NCBI GenBank assembly: GCA_944384865.1
Contig: CALWVC010000057.1
Span: 1 to 8,794 of the forward strand
Source of the DNA: an uncultured Clostridia bacterium
Lineage (GTDB): Bacteria; Bacillota; Clostridia; Oscillospirales; Acutalibacteraceae
Direction: 5' to 3'
Length of the DNA: 8,794 nt
The notes under the pieces were generated by a model, which was given only the letters and a program-made list of their open reading frames with translations, had not been told where the DNA came from and made no database searches. The stretch's first letter is position 1. Every line of letters starts with the position of its first letter. Of this stretch, positions 7,043 through 8,794 are shown one piece after another. A program made the translations under genes and the position numbers.

Positions 7043-7891
7043 CTATCCTCCAAAATAGCAGTCGGTAATCGCGCTGATACATTCCTCTACCGTCAACACA
7101 TGATCACGCAGTGGAATACCCGCTTTGCGCAATCGGTCAGACAACTCTGCCGGCTGGGGCACATCCAACCCAACCGATTTCAGCAGCCCGACCTTCGAAA
7201 ACACAATGCGAGGCGTGTCGTCGGCAATAATCCGGCCGTTATCCATTACAACCACCCGCTGTGCCTGCGCAGCCTCGTCCATATAGTGGGTGATCAGAAC
7301 AATGGTCTTGCCCATCTCCCGGTTCAGCTTCAAAATAATATCCATAACCTCTTTGCGGCCGCGGGGATCCAGCATCGCGGTGGGCTCGTCAAACACAATG
7401 CAATCAGGCTGCATTGCAAGAATTCCAGCTATCGCAATGCGCTGCTTCTGCCCGCCGGACAACTTATGTGTTTCATGGGTGCGGTATTCATACATATCCA
7501 CCGCCTGCAACGCATCATCCACCCGGCGGCGAATTTCATCCGGTGCAATTCCCAGATTTTCAGGTCCGAAAGCCACATCTTCCTCCACAATGGACGCCAC
7601 CAACTGGTTATCCGGATTTTGAAAAACCAGTCCCACCGACCTGCGAACCGCAAACACCTGTTCTTCATCGCCGGTATCGACGCCGTTGACCAACACCCTG
7701 CCCGCATCCGGCTGATACAGCGCGTTCAACAGCCGGGCCAATGTAGATTTACCGGAGCCGTTGTGGCCCAACACCGCCACAAACGAGCCCTGCTGAATCT
7801 CCAAATTAAAATCTTGTAAAATCTGCACACGTTCTTCGTCGTCGCCCTTATAAGAAAAGCAGACGTTTTGAACTTGAATCATCGGCTGCAT
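7043..7891 (-). CDS. ecfA1: energy-coupling factor transporter ATPase EcfA1
   Basis: Cytoplasmic ABC ATPase, 282 aa, half of the heterodimer that powers ECF vitamin/micronutrient importers together with EcfT. All ABC motifs are present: aromatic A-loop Y14, Walker A GHNGSGKST (42-50), Q-loop Q91 in LVFQNPDNQ, signature LSGGQ (144-148), Walker B CIVFDE with catalytic E169, D-loop, and switch H202. The FQNPDNQ Q-loop and the C-terminal extension after about residue 220 are typical of ECF ATPases. The ATG at 7891 was chosen because AAGGA lies at 7905-7909 (13-nt spacer, rather long) and the protein then begins MQPMIQVQNV, as its homologues do. The in-frame GTG at 7930 lacks an SD and would overlap the methyltransferase. 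First of the ecfA1-ecfA2-ecfT trio; its last codons supply the SD of ecfA2. Confidence 0.95.
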   Translation of the reverse strand: MQPMIQVQNVCFSYKGDDEERVQILQDFNLEIQQGSFVAVLGHNGSGKSTLARLLNALYQPDAGRVLVNGVDTGDEEQVFAVRRSVGLVFQNPDNQLVASIVEEDVAFGPENLGIAPDEIRRRVDDALQAVDMYEYRTHETHKLSGGQKQRIAIAGILAMQPDCIVFDEPTAMLDPRGRKEVMDIILKLNREMGKTIVLITHYMDEAAQAQRVVVMDNGRIIADDTPRIVFSKVGLLKSVGLDVPQPAELSDRLRKAGIPLRDHVLTVEECISAITDCYFGG

Positions 7892-7895
7892 ATTT

Positions 7896-8765
7896 TTAAT
7901 CGTTTCCTTTCCAGATCGCCGTACCGCCACAGGGCAAAATCAGCCCGGTGCTACGAACCGGCAACCCGATTTCATCGGCGGATACCGCGCCCCCAAACCG
8001 GGACCGCACCGTCATACCGAGAATATAGGCCATGACCGACGGCGATATACCCGCCGTATAAGAATTAATCATAAAAAACCGGGCGCGGTCTGACAATAAC
8101 CGCGTACACTTTTGCACCAACGGAAAAATTTCATTTTCAAGTTTCCAAACCTCGCCGCCCGGTCCCCGGCCATAAGAAGGCGGATCCATAATAATTCCGT
8201 CATATTCTTTGCCTCTGCGCAGCTCCCGCTCCACAAACTTCACACAATCGTCCACCAGCCACCGGACAGGCTTGTCCTGCACACCGCAGGACACCGCGTT
8301 ATCCTTTGCCCAGGCCACCATGCCTTTGGAAGCGTCTACATGGGTGACCTGCGCGCCGGCCTGTAAACAGGCCATTGTGGCTCCGCCGGTGTAAGCAAAC
8401 AGATTCAAGACCCGAAAAGGCTTCTCCTGTCCGCCGATCATCTGCCCTACGGCATCCCAGTTGATCGCCTGCTCCGGAAACAGCCCGGTATGCTTGAATC
8501 CCATAGGTTTTAAGTGGAACCGAAGCTGTTTATAACCGATCTGCCAGCTTTGCGGAACCGGTTTATAGGTTTCCCAATGTCCGCCGCCGGTCCTGCTTCG
8601 AATATATCGCGCATGTGCATCCCGCCAGCGCGGATCCTTTTTCCCGGTCTCAAAAACCGCCTGTGGATCCGGACGAATCAAAATAATCTGTCCCCAGCGT
8701 TCCAGCCGTTCTCCATCGCCGGCGTCCAGCAGTTCATAATCCTGCCAATCCTGTGTGTATCTCAT
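7896..8765 (-). CDS. class I SAM-dependent methyltransferase, RlmI/COG1092-like without PUA domain
   Basis: 289 aa. A Rossmann-fold methyltransferase core occupies about residues 115-240. The SAM-binding motif I is VLNLFAYTGGAT (119-130), an acidic ribose-contacting residue lies in HVDASKG (D144), and motif IV is DPPSYGRG (194-201). These motifs match the RlmI/RlmL group of 23S rRNA methyltransferases (COG1092, PF10672-like). The N-terminal ~110 residues (with LERWGQ, RPDPQA and FKHTGLFPEQ) are typical of a short family found in gut Firmicutes and Bacteroidetes and do not look like the PUA domain of E. coli RlmI. The motif VI region reads NSYTAG, with no cysteine where RlmI-type m5C enzymes carry their catalytic one, so m5C chemistry is unlikely; the target is unknown. 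The ATG overlaps the stop of the preceding gene, and the stop is only 4 bp from the ecfA1 start. Family assignment is firm; substrate is not. Confidence 0.85.
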   Translation of the reverse strand: MRYTQDWQDYELLDAGDGERLERWGQIILIRPDPQAVFETGKKDPRWRDAHARYIRSRTGGGHWETYKPVPQSWQIGYKQLRFHLKPMGFKHTGLFPEQAINWDAVGQMIGGQEKPFRVLNLFAYTGGATMACLQAGAQVTHVDASKGMVAWAKDNAVSCGVQDKPVRWLVDDCVKFVERELRRGKEYDGIIMDPPSYGRGPGGEVWKLENEIFPLVQKCTRLLSDRARFFMINSYTAGISPSVMAYILGMTVRSRFGGAVSADEIGLPVRSTGLILPCGGTAIWKGND

Positions 8766-8794
8766 AAAGCTCTGATCACATCAGCAATCTGCTC
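8762..8794 (-). CDS. C-terminal end of an unidentified upstream gene (partial)
   Basis: The window edge leaves ten codons and a stop, reading EQIADVIRAL then TGA. The stop overlaps the ATG of the following methyltransferase in an ATGA arrangement (8762-8765), which is typical of translationally coupled genes in one operon and is the main reason to believe this frame is coding. The tail looks like the amphipathic C-terminal helix of many enzymes. Ten residues are too few to assign a family, so no function is proposed. Confidence 0.5.
   Translation of the reverse strand, partial: EQIADVIRAL

Noticed and set aside
6455..7819. A 454-codon open frame on the plus strand antisense to ecfA2 and ecfA1
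   Set aside because: It runs opposite two clearly conserved ABC ATPases. Its translation is rich in Gln, His, Arg and Pro with no domain-like pattern and no SD; long antisense frames like this arise from the codon bias of the real genes.
7892..7930. Extended GTG start of ecfA1 giving 13 extra residues
   Set aside because: No SD, overlap with the methyltransferase end, and the extra residues are not part of the ABC fold; the ATG at 7891 is preferred.
1..8794. CRISPR, mobile element, toxin-antitoxin, phage or defence genes
   Set aside because: No tandem or spaced repeats, terminal inverted repeats, transposase or integrase motifs, or small paired genes were found. Every stretch longer than about 140 bp is explained by a housekeeping gene.

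Overview
All genes in this window lie on the minus strand. Read from high to low coordinates it is a compact chromosomal housekeeping block. Protein style, gene content and Gram-positive-like ribosome-binding sites (GGAGG, GAGGG, AAAGGA) suggest a Bacillota bacterium of class Clostridia, probably an Oscillospirales/Ruminococcaceae-type gut anaerobe with mid GC. This placement is inference from family resemblance; no rRNA or other marker gene is present.

Layout in transcription order: (1) the last codons of an unidentified gene (8794-8762); (2) a PUA-less class I SAM-dependent RNA-methyltransferase-like protein; (3) the energising module of a group II ECF vitamin transporter, ecfA1-ecfA2-ecfT; (4) truA, tRNA pseudouridine synthase; (5) a membrane-anchored DUF5711 protein. 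These genes overlap or are separated by at most about 10 bp, with SD sites inside the preceding gene's end, so they probably form one translationally coupled operon.

A 141-bp AT-rich gap (3021-3161) follows. It holds a weak terminator-like hairpin and two tandem sigma-A-type promoter candidates. They would drive a second unit: (6) a CvpA-family membrane protein, (7) a CDP-alcohol phosphatidyltransferase, and (8) a Clp/HSP100 AAA+ unfoldase with a zinc-finger N-terminus (McsA/ClpE-like), cut by the window edge shortly after the Walker A motif of its second ATPase domain.

Functionally, EcfA1/EcfA2/EcfT would power uptake of several vitamins through substrate-binding S components encoded elsewhere. 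TruA and the methyltransferase act on RNA. The second unit combines envelope/lipid proteins with protein quality control. Several starts were reassigned from SD position: ecfA1 at 7891, ecfA2 at a TTG (7036), the DUF5711 gene at a TTG (4562), cvpA at 3020 and the phosphatidyltransferase at 2274.

I saw no mobile element, CRISPR array, tRNA/rRNA gene, prophage or defence system. No intergenic stretch exceeds about 140 bp. I do not think this window contains a new system. The points most worth a second look are the DUF5711 gene coupled to truA, the zinc-finger Clp ATPase and the methyltransferase with no cysteine at the motif VI position.
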